From Pseudomonas hygromyciniae (GTDB taxonomy: Bacteria > Pseudomonadota > Gammaproteobacteria > Pseudomonadales > Pseudomonadaceae), in contig NZ_CP070506.1 in NCBI RefSeq assembly GCF_016925675.1, positions 4,276,501 to 4,340,500 on the forward strand: a stretch of DNA of 64,000 nt, in the 5' to 3' direction. The translations under genes were made by a program, and so were the position numbers. Of the stretch, positions 63,975 through 64,000 are shown in pieces. Numbering within the stretch: the stretch's first letter is position 1; each line of letters opens with the position of its first letter. The notes beneath the pieces are model-generated. The model saw only the letters and a list, made by a program, of their open reading frames with translations. It made no database searches and had not been told where the DNA came from.

Positions 63975-63990
63975 CGGCACGCGCTTTGCT
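63975..63990 (+). promoter_or_regulatory. Candidate sigma-54 promoter pointing out of the window
   Basis: CGGCACG (63975-63981), CGCT, TTGCT (63986-63990) fits the -24/-12 consensus except the first T. It faces away from cheV, toward a gene beyond 64000, plausibly flgA. Confidence 0.5.
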
Positions 63991-64000
63991 TTTTATTGGC

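Noticed and set aside
63901..64000. Start of flgA within the window
   Set aside because: No convincing start codon and signal peptide could be read in the last 80 bases.

Overview
This window is a chromosomal segment of a fluorescent Pseudomonas, most likely from the P. fluorescens group. The assignment rests on gene order and protein content shared with Pseudomonas: gacS next to ldhA, the phoP-phoQ pair, the fab cluster running from yceD to holB, flgBCDE with cheR and cheV, and on many Pseudomonas-type REP repeats (TGTAGGAGCGAGC or TGTGGGAGCGGGC cores). Coding density is high, GC is about 60 percent, and no tRNA, rRNA, CRISPR array, prophage or intact insertion sequence was seen.

Layout. 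1-4.1 kb holds two small unknown genes, a DUF1285 protein, a DUF4823 lipoprotein, moaA and a TetR regulator. 4.3-14.1 kb is one long minus-strand cell-envelope and lipid block: yceD-rpmF-plsX-fabD-fabG-acpP-fabF-pabC-mltG-tmk-holB-tatD. The pilZ gene expected between holB and tatD is missing. maf is divergent. sppA, a HAD phosphatase and rluC follow on the minus strand. A 0.7 kb gap with a strong promoter then leads into rne (RNase E). 21.7-26.1 kb is a translationally coupled operon for a Tat-exported molybdenum hydroxylase: the two-subunit enzyme plus XdhC and MocA-like maturation factors. 26.4-31.0 kb is murB-ptpA-kdsB-trm112-like-lpxK-exbD-exbB, followed by comEC.

33.4-46 kb is mixed housekeeping: DUF2062, gacS, ldhA, two small genes, a thioredoxin lipoprotein, arsC-wrbA-DUF2069, a TagI-family protein, ttcA, a Yip1-family membrane protein, sprT and a class III CoA transferase with a C-terminal frameshift. 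dctA has a near-perfect sigma-54 promoter and two perfect 14-bp palindromes that look like DctD enhancer sites, and it is divergent from an AraC regulator. phoQ-phoP, the phosphopantetheinyl transferase pcpS, an RstAB-like two-component system and nrdA come next. The right end holds an unrecognised protein with papain-like features and then flgE-flgD-flgC-flgB-cheR-cheV with sigma-54 signals.

Most notable: (1) two copies of a MITE-like element with near-perfect 21-bp terminal inverted repeats, one flanked by a perfect 10-bp target duplication inside a REP and the other carrying a 46-bp perfect inverted repeat; (2) the putative cysteine-protease-like protein at 57741-58772; (3) the apparent loss of pilZ; (4) the CoA-transferase frameshift in a run of six C; (5) the dctA and flgB sigma-54 control regions; (6) the long leaders of rne and nrdA.
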